From the NCBI GenBank assembly GCA_963693305.1, contig OY855903.1:51793150-51857149 (forward strand): a DNA stretch of 64,000 nucleotides, in the 5' to 3' direction. How positions within the stretch are numbered: the first letter of the stretch is position 1; every line of letters starts with the position of its first letter. A program made the position numbers and the translations under genes. The stretch comes from Meandrina meandrites (lineage: Eukaryota > Cnidaria > Anthozoa > Scleractinia > Meandrinidae). Positions 1 through 11,441 of this stretch are shown here, piece after piece. The notes below the pieces were generated by a model. That model was not told the origin of the DNA. It searched no databases and was given only the letters and a program-made list of their open reading frames with translations.

Positions 1-135
1 TAGAAAAACCCCCGGTCTTCATTCCCCGCGCCTGCTTTGCTTTTCAAAAGAGAAGAATGGGGACGAGTCAGCTTTTGTGGTTCTAAACTTTAACTTCGCT
101 AGGCCTTGCTTTCAACTTCTTCTCTAAACTTTTCT

Positions 136-141
136 TTTATT
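136..141 (-). promoter_or_regulatory. Polyadenylation signal of the BDP1-like gene
   Basis: AATAAA on the minus strand, about 320 nt downstream of the BDP1-like stop codon. No coding exon is seen between the stop and the window edge, so this is the best candidate for transcript end formation. The signal is short and common in AT-rich DNA, so the call is tentative. Confidence 0.4.
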
Positions 142-462
142 GCAAGCCATCTCAGCTACAAAACGGACAAGTGAGCCTCAGTTTCCAGGTGCACAACATG
201 ACACCTCAACTGTCTGTCTCGATGATTCACTATAAATTAGTTCGGACATACAGAAACGTTTGTTTCTTCGCTAGACGCGTTGACTTTCGTGGAAAACACG
301 TGACGTTTATGGAGAGTTTCCAACCTCATCGACCAATCAAAAGGGGTACGTCACGCTGTTTAGCAACAACTCCGCTGAACATCGCGTGTTCGTTCAATGT
401 TTGAAGACCTTGTCCGGACTGAACAAGGTACATAAATGAAGTGGTTTAATTTCAAGATGGTT

Positions 463-3400
463 TTACACTTGCTCTGTAGGAAGTGTCGCGCTGATTTGGT
501 CCGTGCTCGATACGTCGTCGTCTATTTCTTCTCCGTCCACTTTAGGAGTAAACAACTCCACATCAATGGGGTTGCGAAGGCCTGCAGGAATAAAACACAC
601 AGTCAAACCAAGCGGACTTGCGTGACTCGCAGTGGGAAGTGTTGAAAATTGTTACGGTAAAGAGATTTTAGAACATGATCAAGATTAGATTCTTACGAAG
701 CGCTTTTTCCACAAGGCCTCTGTGTAGCTTCTCTTCCCGTTTAAATTTGGCCTGAAAAGGAACAAAAAAATGAGCATTTAATTAAGATAAAACAGTTGGG
801 TGGTCTCCATTGCAAGCGTTACTTTGGCTCGTCACGCAATCACAGCGGGCGCGAGGGAAAGGAAGGAGAGAAGGGAGGGGAGGGAGATGGTAATGGCGCA
901 TCCGGGAGAGAAGTGGGTTGGCATACCATGGGAAGAGAAAGGGAATAATCTCGCGGGAAAATGTTGTCTGATCAAGTTTCTCAAAACACTGATGCTGACA
1001 CTTGAAAATATATGGAATAATATGCTACTCTGAGAAATTTCAGTATTTTCGATTTAAGGCGAGACTTAACCTGAAGGCCGTTTTTCGCCACTTAACTTGG
1101 GTTTAATGCGAATTTCTTGCTCGCCTTTTAAGCAATCCAAAAGCTCTATGCTTATTTCACAAATCTATGTTTAGCGGTGTTTTGTATTTTGGGTGATTTT
1201 GGGGGGTGTTTGGGAAGAGAAAGTTTTTCTCAAAGGATTAGTAAAATTTGGAGAAATAAAAAATATTAAAGATTTAATGTGATTTCAAAATTAGAATAAA
1301 TTTGAAGTTAAAAATTAGTAGGTGGACACCAAGACAGTCCCCCGACAACCTGGGGTGCTCTCGCGTGGGGGTCAACTGGTGTTTCAAAAATAATTTTCCT
1401 TCTTCTATCCCTTCTTTAAACCTCTCAAAATTTCACTCAGATTCAGGTTAAGTCCCGCCTTAAAGGCTACGAATTATTTGTATGGAAAAAGCCACCCTGG
1501 CCTGCCTAGCCTGGTTTTCATGTTTTTTGATACTATAAATGGCCCTGTAACTTAGGAATAGCAATTTTGTTCCGTTGATAATTGTTTCTTCCGGGGGCGA
1601 AATGTTATCGGCGGCCGCATTTGCATACGGTCTATGAAGTAACGGGCAAAACGGCACAGGTGAAATATGCTTTGAAAGACAGAAAACACAGACAGAATGG
1701 AGAGGAGAGCGGAAGAAGATGTGAAGCTGATACATAGACGTTTTGTTTTCTTTTTCCAATTCAATGAGACGGTTTTGTTAGTCTTTTATTTTCTTCTCCT
1801 ACGCGGTAGCGGGGTAGGCCGGAATGAGTTGCCTCTTGAAATACTTCATTTCTCCGCCTAACAATGAAAGTAATGGCACTTCACAGACGACTTACTGTAA
1901 GCTACTTTTCTTCTGATTTACTTTTTTAAACAAACCAACCTTAAGCTCTCTTCTACTTCTGCTGGGAAATAGCGGCCCCATGAGACTGAAATCGGTTCCA
2001 ACTTGACTGAGCGCTTTATAAAACTTCTGCGTTTCTAGAGAGAAGAAAAACCGAAATAATCAAACAACTACTGTGTGATGAGATACGCGACAAAAAGCCC
2101 ATGAAAATTGATTAGAAATTCTGTCAATTTTATTTTGAAATGGGTTCACTGAGGTGCGAACGGGAGGGTCTGGACATAGGTGCGCAGCTGGAATCTCAAC
2201 TATCACTGAAAATGTTGGGCTCACGTCCCGGCTTCTGCGGTTTTCCTCCTTCCACAAATCCAGCATTCCAAATTCCAATTTGATCACTAACTATCAGTTA
2301 AAATTTCAGCCCATTACTCAGCTGCCAGTAAACTTTACAGATCTCAGCAGTAAAAATTTTGACCAAGTCTCAGCTATCAATCAACCCTTCCTGACCTTTA
2401 AACATGAGTTATTGGCAATCATGAATCAAATTATTCCTGTTAGAGAGGTTTTCAATCGAGTACTGAAGTTATCACACTGGCCAATCACAAAGGACACGCG
2501 CAATCCAGTAAACCAATCAAAACTCAAAGTAAAAACATGCAGCCGGCGTGAAGCGCGGGAAAACGTGCGCGAGCGAGTCACGATTGGGTTTGGTTTTACT
2601 TCTGATTGGTTGAGAAAGTGGCGCGAGTTTTTGAAGCCAGTTACTAAGCATATCAATGCCTGACCACGGCAGATGCAAATAACCTTCGGCACTCGAGCGA
2701 AAGCTGCTCTATGATGTCCTTTAAAAGGGATTGATATCAGAATCATAATTTGAACCTTGTCCGTTAATACAAACCGCATTTGTATGGCCCAGAGGAAGTA
2801 GCAATTAACAATTATTCACCGAAGTGGAGGTACATGTAAATCCACCACTTTCACAGACACTGAGGCGAATAATCGTTTTAGTACATACCACACAAGCTGA
2901 ATTACTAGTGGACCAAAACATTGCTTTTGGTACCAAGAGAAGCCATTTTGTCTCTGTTCGGCCACGTGGAGGTGAATTGTACTTTGCTAATCACCTCTGA
3001 GGTAACCAATCAGCGTGCACAGAAAGCACTATTCACTTGTGTGGTATATACTTATTATAATTATTAATAATAATGAAGTTCTACTGTACAGTGTCACACA
3101 ATCAGCCACATACATGCAACTAACTAACTCATGCATCACAGGCAGCCCAGGCTTGTCCATGCCATGCTATGCATCAAATTACACAACAGTCTTAAAATAA
3201 GGATTTATATGGGGAGAATCTGCCTGTGTATCCTGTGTAGCTTGGCTGTTTAGTTGGGTTGCACACAACAACGAGCAGCAGAGCCGTGAGAACTAAACCG
3301 CCAAGCTACGCAGGCTAGAATCGGCATAAAAATTGGGCAAAGCAATGGAATGAAAAACCACCTTAATAGCCACCAAGAAACAAAAAACTGAAACAAGGCG

Positions 3401-5015
3401 AGTTGCTTTCTATTCAAAACATAATCGTTTATCCAGGTTTAAAAATTCAACACTTTCCACCATACAGATCCTTATTTTTTGACTGTTGCATAACTCATTG
3501 AATAACATAGTACGGACGTTCATCGAGCCTGGCTTGCCTGTTGTTTATGTAACATACCCTTTAGTGTCCATCTCTCCACTTTTCTATGCTTTGAATAAGC
3601 GCCATAGTTAACTGCATCGGCATCCTCGTACACAATTTCACTGGGGGCGAGATAGATAGATTAAAGTCACACAGGAATTAGAAAACAGTGGTTCTCAATA
3701 TAAACAGAGAAGAAAAGCAGAGTTTAAGTTGGATTGAAGGCACTCAATGGATGCATATGGTACAGCTGTACCATAGCCATCAATGTAGCTGTCCAGTTGG
3801 TTGGGGAGGACGATTTATTCGATTATTCCTAAAGGAGGGCAATAGGGCCGGGGGTCCTCATAAAATTATTTTTTTTCACCTTGACAACTCTGAAGTATCA
3901 AAACTGTGAACTTGGTTAAACTAATTAGTTTGTTCTAATTATAATGGTTCAAATTAACTGAAATCTAACAAAATAGACCGTTCTCAACTCAAACATTTCT
4001 ACACACAGCAGAAATACTGGAGGATGAGAACAAGTAAGTGTAAAGTATATTTTACTTTATATGGGAATAGGAGGTATTTATTACAATTCGGAGGCAGAGC
4101 CCTAATGGTAACAAAGTAACAAATTAATGCACCATGATGCAATGACAGCCTGTCAACTTCAGCCCTTTGGATTGAGTCCAAAGTCCCAATTCTCCTTGCT
4201 TGTGGTTACACATCTGTTTTAATGTTAGTTCGGAGAGTATGGTGGTTATTCAACACACATTGCACGGACAATTCAACGCCCATCATTGCTATGAAATTGC
4301 AAAAAGTTCAAAAATCAACAGCTCTTACACCTCACCTGTTGTCAAGGGTCTTTTCTGGTGATTTGGGAATTAAAAGGCTGCAAAAGAGCAGACATTCAAA
4401 CACATGCGTCAGGTTAATAGTTCTCTGAAATTTATGGTCATTTCACAAGATTAAGTACAATCTACCCAATGCCAAACGTCCCGAACAACAGGCCTCATGT
4501 ATGTTACTACTGTCAGCCCAAGCATCATTGATAAAAATTCTTCCTTGCATTGTTTTTACATGGCCCATATTCTTATCATTTCTGCTGATTTGGAAATTTG
4601 TTTATGATAAAATTAACAAATCTGCACTTTGCAAGAGAGGTTTGGTGGCACAATTAACTACTAAACAACAATAAAATTCATTTTGTCTGGCATCAAAGTT
4701 TGCAGAACTGAAAGTGATTGTACCTTTCCTCATCCAAGATTATGCTTCCATCAGCCGCCAGCTTAACCTGTGGTGCGACCGCTGCCCCATCAACATCATC
4801 TCCATCCGCACTCGGCTCTTTGCCCTCTGAGGTCTTTGCTTTGGCTGGTGATCCACAAGTGGAGGCTGGGTTTGTTACAGACCCTGTCTCCTCCTCAGAC
4901 TCCTTGTCCCTACAACAGCACATCAAGCAGCCTTAAGATTTCTAAATTCTTTAGAGGAAGGACATAAGAACAAGACTAGCCTTAGGGCAGGGACTGCCAA
5001 ATGTAAGGAACATAG

Positions 5016-5064
<49 letters not shown>

Positions 5065-8000
5065 TAATAATAATAATAATAATAATAAGATAAATTTCTA
5101 TAGTGCTACATCTACTAAAAATCCATAGCACTTTACAAGATACCCATCGGAAAATATTTCAATGAAACCCTTTAACTGAGGAGGCTAATCTGGGTATGAA
5201 GCTACCGTCTTTCATGCACATGCATGATCTAAAGAGCTCCGGAGAGCTCTTCAGTGTTGCATGGGCAAACAACTTACATTTTACATTTTACAAACTTACT
5301 GTGAATTGCTTGCATCTTGCCCTTTCTTGTTTTTGCCTTTGGTATTATCAGCTGCCTTCTTTTTCCTTCCCACGACACTTGACCTACCAGAATGTCAACA
5401 TCAACGTCTTATCAAAGAGTCAAGTGGATTAATCTATTATGTTTTCAAGAAGTTCAAAGATATTAGAGTAGGGATGGTGCAGTGGTGAGAGTGCTCGCCC
5501 CTACCGATGTACCCCAGGTTCAAATCTCAGACCCGCAATCATCTGTTGGTTGAGTTTGTTGGCAGTTATTGTCCTTTTTTCTCTGGTTTTCCTCCTTTCA
5601 AAAAAAACCAAGAACATAATTTATCTACGTTCCACTCGATCTGGGATTTGAGGGTCACAGGTTTGTCTGTCATAAGACTGTTTAGTATATACCACACAAG
5701 TGAATACTGCTTTCTGCGTGCGCTGATTGGTTAACTCGGAGGTGATTAGCAAAGCACTATTCATCTCTGAGCAGCCAAAGAGAAACAAAGTGGGTTTTAA
5801 GATAATTTAATGCTGGCTTACGTCATTGGATTGCTCTTAGGATTGAAGTAGATCAAGTGCTGCATTGTCATGTGACTTGGATCAGAAGGTTCTTTTAGTT
5901 TATGGGGTCTGCCACCTCTCTTTCGTTTGATGCCCTGTAGAAACAACATAATCAGTAATACAAACTGCTGCCTTACAGTGCAAGACACTGGTGCTCAAAT
6001 CTTCAGTTGTGTCTAGCGATCACCTGTTGTCGAGTCCTTAAGCAAGACACTTTACTCTTACTAGTATTTTGCACTCTAATCTCCTTCACGGAAGGTGTTA
6101 TTTGGGTCGTCACTCAACGCTGTTCCCCACTAATGGAGCTTAAACTTGAACAACATTCTTTTCCTAGGTTAAGGCCAATCATTGCCTTGCTCATATAATC
6201 CTGAATCAATTGTGCCAAAATTTGCCAGCTACACCAATCAAAAGTTGTGCCTTATCTAAGGAAACCCTACTATCGGAAAACTCAAACAGATGGCAGCATG
6301 TCATTTACAAGTTGAATTTCAAAACAAAAGAAAGTTTAACTTTAAGAGTCTGACCCACCCACTTTGCATTGCGCGCCCTGTTGTTGTTTACGAGCCCGGA
6401 GGACCACAAAAACTATTGTAACATGATGACGCTTCTTTCAAAAACGGCGATCGTTCGAATATAACAAACTGACGAGAAGAGATAAGACTTGTTTCTAGCA
6501 TTCACATCGCGATGGAAACAGATTTTACTTCTCGGTCGCTATCACTGGCTTTTTTGGGGGCCCCCAAAATGGCGGATTGACAAAGGTGAGAAATCTGTTT
6601 GTATCGCGATGTGAATGCTAGAAACAAGTCTTATCGCTTCTTATAGCTTCTCTTCAGTTTGTTATCTTCGAACGATCGCTGTTTTTGAAAGAAGCGTTAT
6701 CGTGAAACGATAGTTTTTGTGGGCCTCCGAGCTCGTAAACAACAACAGGCGCGCAATGCAAAGTGGGTGGGTCAGATTCTTTAATAAGACATGTCTGGTA
6801 TCAAACCTAATGCTATAATAAGTTCACGATAAGTACCACAGGCATTTAAGTTCAAGATTTGAATATTTTGCTGCCACCTGTCAAAGTTGCTGCAGTCAAA
6901 AAAGAAGGAAAGGAATGCAGTTCGGGTTAAAGCAACCTTTAGCGGGGGAGTAAATGTTGCATGAAGAAGACTACTCATGCACAGGCTACCAGTACGTAAA
7001 ACTGTATTTCTTCATACTACGGAAACTACAGACACTTGGCTTTGTATCAGAGCAGGCTACAGTTGAATCCCAATAACTCGAACCTTCAAGGGAAATCGAA
7101 AAAGGTTTGAGTTATCAGGGGTTCAAGTTATCAAGGGTATATTTAGTAAGAAAATTACCTGGAGGGAAATTGGAAAAGGTTCAAGTTAGCGAGAGGTTCG
7201 AGTTATTGAGGGTTCGAGTTATCAGGATTCAACTGTATTATCATTTTATACTGTACTGGTTAAAACAGCCTAACCTTCCTTTTATTCTCATCTTCCTCTT
7301 CCTCATCTTCTTTGTTGTGGATATCAGAGACTTCAACGGGCGGCATGGCATGGTCAGCATTTTTCTCTCCCTCTGATAAAGTACATAATCTCTTGTTTCT
7401 GCTGCCACCACACTCTATGTTATTTTGTTCCTACAATAAAATTGTTACTAAAATTGAGAAAAGTTTGAAGAATGGTACACACACATCAGGGAGACTTCCA
7501 TGATCATGGCCATGATTCTAAAAGTAGCATAAACAGTGTAAAAAACAATATTTGTTCAGGAATCTGTTTTCAAAAACATTGGTGGAAAATATGAGTTCCA
7601 TATTCAAAGACTGCAAACTTCATTGATTTTTATTATCCAGTGTAATTTGTGGCAAATATAAAGAACTTACATTAATGTGTCCAAGATCTTTGTGCAGCAC
7701 ATCTGCCTCCTCTTGCCTTATTTCTGGTAAATCAGGAGTTTTATCCACATTTTCTTTGGACACAGAAGAACGCCTTCTCCTTGCAGCTGATCCTAGATTG
7801 GGTAAAACCCGCTTGCGGCGCAGTAAGGACGGGGTTGCCCCACCATCAGTAGGTTGTGTTTCAGCACTGTCTGAGTTTGGCATGTTCTTATTTTGTGCCT
7901 GTGATGGTTTTATTACTCTGTCTTGTGCTACTGGCTGGGATCTTTGCTCTGTGTTTGTAAGAGTGGAAGTCGTCACTGCTGTCGAGCCCCTGGTTGACAA

Positions 8001-10473
8001 AGCTTGCTGATTTCTCTCCTTGAGTGAACCAGATTTCAAAATGTTATCAGTTGGTGAAGCTGCAACATAATTTGATAAATTAAAAAGGTCAGTTTTAACA
8101 TCATCTATGTATAGTTTTTCATTCAGAGAATAAGTGAACAAACAAAGGGAAGGACAATGTTAACAATTTTAAATGGCAATGCCATCCTTGGATCAGCATT
8201 TAATACAACTTTGTTTTCTAATGTAATCATCCACATGACGGAAAGAAAGAGACTGTTGTTGATGATGGATGTCCATTTGAGCATACCAGAGACTTTCCAT
8301 CAGGTTGTCTAAAGCATCAGTACCAGAAGCGGATCTATGAGGGTGAGCCTAGCAACCCCTGGGGGATTTTATCCACTCCCTCTGCCCTCAACCCTCAACT
8401 CTCTCAATAGGAATTCAAAGCCTGAATACCTGAAAATGTTTTTCAAATAAAATCTAAATTTGTTTTTTAATAGCTGTGGTCCTAGGCATCACCATTGCTA
8501 AAGCTCCCTAATTGCATGGGTGAAACTGTTAAAGAAATTTCATCTAAATTAACATAAGAAAAGTTACATTTCATTCCAAACTTACCAACACTAACAGAAT
8601 CAGGTTCTACTTGCCCATCTTGTTCATCTAACAACAATCTCTTAGACTGCTGATCATCTTTTTGACAGACAAGATCTTGTGACACAGAGTGATTTTTCTC
8701 CTCTCTTGTCACACCAGATGAATTTTTAGCTAGGTCTGATGTTGTTTTATCTTTATTTGCAGCATTTGGTCGAGAGCGAGCCACGGGGGTGACAGCAGGC
8801 TTGATGCGCGACCTTCTTAGTGATCCCATGGCAGGAGTGAAGGATGATAAAGGTGTTGGAGCTTTGAATGTTGCCGAGTCAGCACCATCTTGCTTTGAAG
8901 TGGTGTTTGCTTCTAATGATCCTGAACATGTCTCCTCTGTAGCAACAGCAGGGAAAAAAGACTAATGTTACAACGTGTACAACCTTGATTCTATACTCTA
9001 ATAACAAGACAAACATTTTTCACATTATAATAAGCGTAATAAAAAGTTACAAAAAGACTGATTATTGGGTAATTGTGAAGCAGAGCTCCCCTCACCCGAC
9101 TGTCGGCCGTCTGTCGGCCGACAGGCTACTGACAGGCCACCGACAGAATACCGACAGGTTACCGACAGTTTCCCAAAACAGACATTTTACTGTAAAATAA
9201 AACAGAAAAAGCCGGAGTTAACCGACATAGAAAGCAATATTAAAGACTAGATAAACATTGTATTTCATCGTAATACATCATCTACTTACTGATACAAAAA
9301 AATTGACCGCTCACCAAGATTTTCTTTTATATGAAGTTTAATTTGTTATAAATGTATCAACTGCTTAATTTTTAGTCCACTGGGCAAGCGCTGAAATCAT
9401 TTTCGAAGATGATTTGATCCAAAAGTTGGCAAAACATAGGCATAAACTTCTCGAGACACGCACTCGCTATTATCGCCCTACAATGCAATGCGAACCCTTA
9501 TGGTATGTCATGTAAGTATAAATAATGTTTTCCAATATGGCGGCTGAAAATGAAATGCTGTACTCGCTTTTGGCAACATTGACGCCAGCTTTAAGCAGTG
9601 ACTACCCTAACTGAAGAGGATATAACTTTCTTTTCAATTTATTATACATCTCGGGAGCGGCATTTGAAGAAAATCTAGAAAAAACCTGAAGGTAAACAAC
9701 TGACAACTTACCGACACATTACCGACATGTTACCGACACATCACCAATTGTCAGCCAACTGTCAGCCGACAAACGGCCGACAGATGGCCTGCACATTAGC
9801 CAAAATCTGTTGGCCGACTGTCGGCCATCTGTCGGCCGACTGTTGGCCGTTTGTCGGCCGACAGATGGCCGACTGTCGGCCATTTGTCCGCCATCTGTCG
9901 GCCGACTGTCGGCTGACAAACAGCCGACAGTTGGCTGACAAACGGCCGACAGTCGGTTTGGGGAGCTGTTCTTCACAATTACCGATTATTGAGACAAAAG
10001 AACAAAACTTATGATAAGCACATTAAAATTATTAAGCTCATGCATTTGATTATGTCAAAACGATATAAGAACTACTTAAATTTTATGGGCCGCAAGCACA
10101 GGCAAAAGCTTGCATTACTGTAAGCTTCGAGAGTGCATCTCTAACGAAATTACTTTAAAAATGGTCAGCGCTAACGAGTTTCGCGAATAATACCTTCATG
10201 AACAAACTGATTAGCTCTTTTGAGCAGGCATACAATCTATTCAAAACTTTCACGTTTCGCGCGTACATGTATAATACCTTTATCCTTTCTTGAATTTAAA
10301 AACATTCAGATAAAATACGTACCTTCATTAACCTTAGGTGTTGGCTCTTCTAGCTCGGCATTTCCAGCAGGACTATTGGAAGAAACATTTTCCTCGGTGT
10401 TTGAGCTTGTCGAGGAAGTGCTCTGCCGACCTCGACGAGAAGTTGAGAGAACTGGTTTAAATCGGTTTCTCAT
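463..10473 (-). CDS. BDP1: BDP1-like TFIIIB subunit (B''), 12 coding exons, 587 aa
   Basis: BDP1 is the SANT-domain subunit of TFIIIB, which recruits RNA polymerase III. Coding exons read on the minus strand: 10473-10323, 8936-8586, 8059-7671, 7370-7275, 5934-5822, 5383-5300, 4909-4724, 4377-4336, 3640-3558, 2034-1940, 751-697, 581-463. All junctions are GT-AG, phases agree, and the total of 1764 nt is divisible by three. Diagnostic segments are MTMQHLIYFNP (about residue 351), VKLAADGSIILDEE (about 443-456, very like vertebrate BDP1), and a SANT/Myb repeat over the exons at 3640, 2034 and 751 containing ALSQVGTDFSLMGPLFPSRS and KFKREEK. The N-terminus is basic and low complexity. The length is close to yeast Bdp1 and far below the long vertebrate protein. 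The exon at 4377 is only 42 nt. The stop at 465-463 is followed by a polyadenylation signal. Exon boundaries are my manual calls; a further alternative 3' exon is possible but not needed. Confidence 0.9.
1058..1459. mobile_element. TTAA-flanked non-autonomous DNA transposon (402 bp)
   Basis: The terminal inverted repeats GGCGAGACTTAACCTGAA and TTCAGGTTAAGTCCCGCC match at 17 of 18 positions. Both ends abut TTAA (1054-1057 and 1460-1463), the duplicated target expected for piggyBac or Kolobok superfamilies. There is no transposase ORF. It lies in the intron between the last two SANT exons of the BDP1-like gene. Confidence 0.8.
2446..2645 (-). mobile_element. Partial copy of a dispersed palindromic MITE family (TTTTCA-end family)
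   Basis: Contains CCAATCAC, AACCAATCAAAACTC, GCGCGGGAAAACG and the run TGGTTTTACTTCTGATTGG, seen in the other orientation at 18890-19160, 23929-24156 and 39598-39790. The four copies define one family by direct comparison within this window. No ORF of its own is credible. It sits in a BDP1-like intron. Confidence 0.7.
2806..2878. repeat. Short imperfect palindrome (AATTATTCACC element)
   Basis: ACAATTATTCACCGAAGTGGAGG faces CACTGAGGCGAATAATCG in inverted orientation around a short centre. The structure suggests a degenerate MITE. No target duplication was identified. Confidence 0.45.
2881..3050. mobile_element. Palindromic MITE, ACCACACAAG family (170 bp)
   Basis: The ends GTACATACCACACAAG and CTTGTGTGGTATATA form terminal inverted repeats. 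A truncated, inverted second copy lies at 5686-5800, sharing the CTGATTGGTTA, GAGGTGATTAGCAAAG and related blocks. It lies in a BDP1-like intron. There is no coding capacity. Confidence 0.7.
3232..3314. repeat. 83-bp fold-back element
   Basis: CCTGTGTAGCTTGGCTGTTTAGTT at the left is inverted at the right as AACTAAACCGCCAAGCTACGCAGG, leaving a spacer of about 35 bp. It could be a very small MITE or the core of one. Confidence 0.55.
5018..5088. repeat. (TAA)n microsatellite
   Basis: About 70 bp of ATA/TAA triplets with one TGA interruption. It is followed by AAATTTCTATAGTGCTACAT and a gcactttac box, which resembles the tail of a dispersed short element that often carries TAA tracts. In a BDP1-like intron. 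Confidence 0.85.
5470..5650 (+). mobile_element. tRNA-derived SINE
   Basis: A box-like GTGCAGTGGTGAGAGTGCTC is followed 35 bp on by a B box GGTTCAAATCT, the spacing of a pol III internal promoter. Downstream comes a unique body and an A-rich tract. The cloverleaf is degraded, so this is a SINE and not a tRNA gene. It is antisense in a BDP1-like intron. Confidence 0.65.
5686..5800 (+). mobile_element. Truncated copy of the ACCACACAAG MITE
   Basis: Matches the reverse complement of 2881-3050 through its first 110 bp or so (TATATACCACACAAGTGAAT, CTGATTGGTTAAC, GAGGTGATTAGCAAAGCAC), then diverges before the second terminal repeat. It abuts the BDP1-like exon ending at 5822. Confidence 0.6.
6346..6780. 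mobile_element. TTAA-flanked palindromic transposon (435 bp, about 190-bp arms)
   Basis: Long inverted arms: GACCCACCCACTTTGCAT at the left is matched by ATGCAAAGTGGGTGGGTC at the right, and ATGTGAATGCTAGAAACAAG faces CTTGTTTCTAGCATTCACAT near the centre. TTAA flanks both ends (6342-6345, 6781-6784). The centre holds a run of G and C around GGGGGCCCCC. No ORF. It is in the BDP1-like intron between exons 4 and 5. Confidence 0.85.
7060..7235. mobile_element. Tc1/mariner (pogo-like) MITE, TA-flanked, 176 bp
   Basis: The terminal repeats CAGTTGAATCCCAATAACTCGAACC and its inverted partner GGTTCGAGTTATCAGGATTCAACTG abut TA on both sides (7058-7059, 7236-7237). Ends of the form CAGTNGAAYC with TA duplication are typical of pogo-group MITEs. 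Internal GTTCAAGTTATC/GTTCGAGTTAT motifs repeat the terminal sequence. In a BDP1-like intron. Confidence 0.75.
9068..9983. mobile_element. 916-bp DNA transposon with 8-bp target duplication and 11-bp-period arrays (Merlin-like?)
   Basis: The ends are perfect inverted repeats, GGTAATTGTGAAG and CTTCACAATTACC, flanked by the identical octamer GATTATTG (9060-9067, 9984-9991). Inside each end is an array of CCGACAG/GGCCGACTGTC words with about 11-bp spacing (about 9088-9170 and 9700-9958); the middle 520 bp is AT-rich and unique. No transposase is present. Ends that fit GGNR with an 8-bp duplication would suit the Merlin superfamily; hAT and P elements also duplicate 8 bp. It lies in BDP1-like intron 1. 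Confidence 0.8.
9700..9958. repeat. GGCCGACTGTC-type 11-bp tandem array
   Basis: Dense, partly palindromic iteration of CCGACAG, CTGTCGGC and GGCCGAC words in both orientations, with 11-bp phasing at its left part (TTACCGACA repeated). A shorter partner array lies at 9088-9170 in inverted orientation. It forms the subterminal part of the element at 9068-9983. Apparent ORFs across it are repeat artefacts. Confidence 0.85.
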
Positions 10474-11067
10474 CTCGTACAGCTAAGAAAAAATGTATAA
10501 AAAGCAAGACGAAGGCTACACTTTTGTAGTGTTTGACTTCATCACGGAATTCACGATAAAAAAACTCTTTTGCTTATCAAGCAAAATAAATTTTCTTTCT
10601 CCCTGTTGTCGTTTCGACGTCCGTCGACGTCCATATTTTGCTTTTATAATGGAGACTGCTGACCTTCTGACGGTAGGCTCACTGATCCCAATTCCCCTCT
10701 TGTTCTTCACTCCCGGCAGAAAGAGCTGAAAGAGCTCTGGGTACTTGAAAACGAACTTATATAGAATTTGCAATGATCAACCGTAATATAACTAAATGGT
10801 CCGACATAATAAACGAAGATAAGCAAGGCTGATTAAGTTTGGGAATACATTTTCCAATAATTCGGAAGGCACGGCCTTCCTTCTTCAAGGTGTTTATATC
10901 CATTTTCTCTGTAACACCCTGAAGAAAGAAAGTCAAGCTTTACGAAATATTGGAAACTACATTATATTCCCATACTGTTTAATGGGGGTCCAAAATAGGT
11001 TTGGCGGGATGCGGGATGGGGCTTAAAATCAAGGCTGGATGCAAGGAATGAACAATTTTAGCCATGA

Positions 11068-11300
11068 AGAAGAAAATGGGTCGACTTCGTCAACTGAATG
11101 CGAGCAAAGTGTGAGCCCACGAAGCACTCTGTACTCTGCAGTGTGTTCCGAACATTTCACAGTGATTTTAAGGCAGATGATTGCGTTTATATTACCAGTT
11201 CGGCTTTCTTCCACCACTGAGTGCGAACCCTCCATTCCGTCATTGAAGAGGGATGAGTTCGGAGTAATCATCTTCCGGATGATTCTAAAACATCGGACGA
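11068..11300 (+). pseudogene. THAP-domain remnant, frameshifted
   Basis: Three reading frames carry successive pieces of a THAP zinc-finger domain: RRKWVDFVN then stop, MRAKCEPTKHSVLCS, then CSEHF, then after a further shift SDFKADDCVY. The order and spacing fit the second half of a C2CH THAP domain (KW, CSxHF, DF). At least one stop and two shifts break it. THAP domains in cnidarians are often in P-element-type transposases, so a dead transposon copy is likely, though a decayed host gene cannot be excluded. Confidence 0.65.
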
Positions 11301-11441
11301 ATTTCTGTAGCTGTGAAAATTTCTTAGTCCAGTAGTCTTCTTGCTTCCTCGTTGGAATGAAGCAGCTTTTCGAGCATGTAAGTTTGTCATTAATATGCAG
11401 TAGTGCATTTTAATTTTAACCCCCAAAGAGAAGTGAAGAAT

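Noticed and set aside
5985..6200. Possible further SINE or exon near the SINE at 5470
   Set aside because: Resembles a dispersed invertebrate repeat by general look only; no promoter boxes, target duplication or second copy in the window.
6840..6980. Possible extra BDP1 exon on the minus strand after TTTTGACTGCAG
   Set aside because: No frame gives conserved sequence, and exons 4 and 5 already join in phase.
9719..10014. ORFs of 85-95 codons on both strands
   Set aside because: They follow the 11-bp repeat array of a transposon and have repeat composition.
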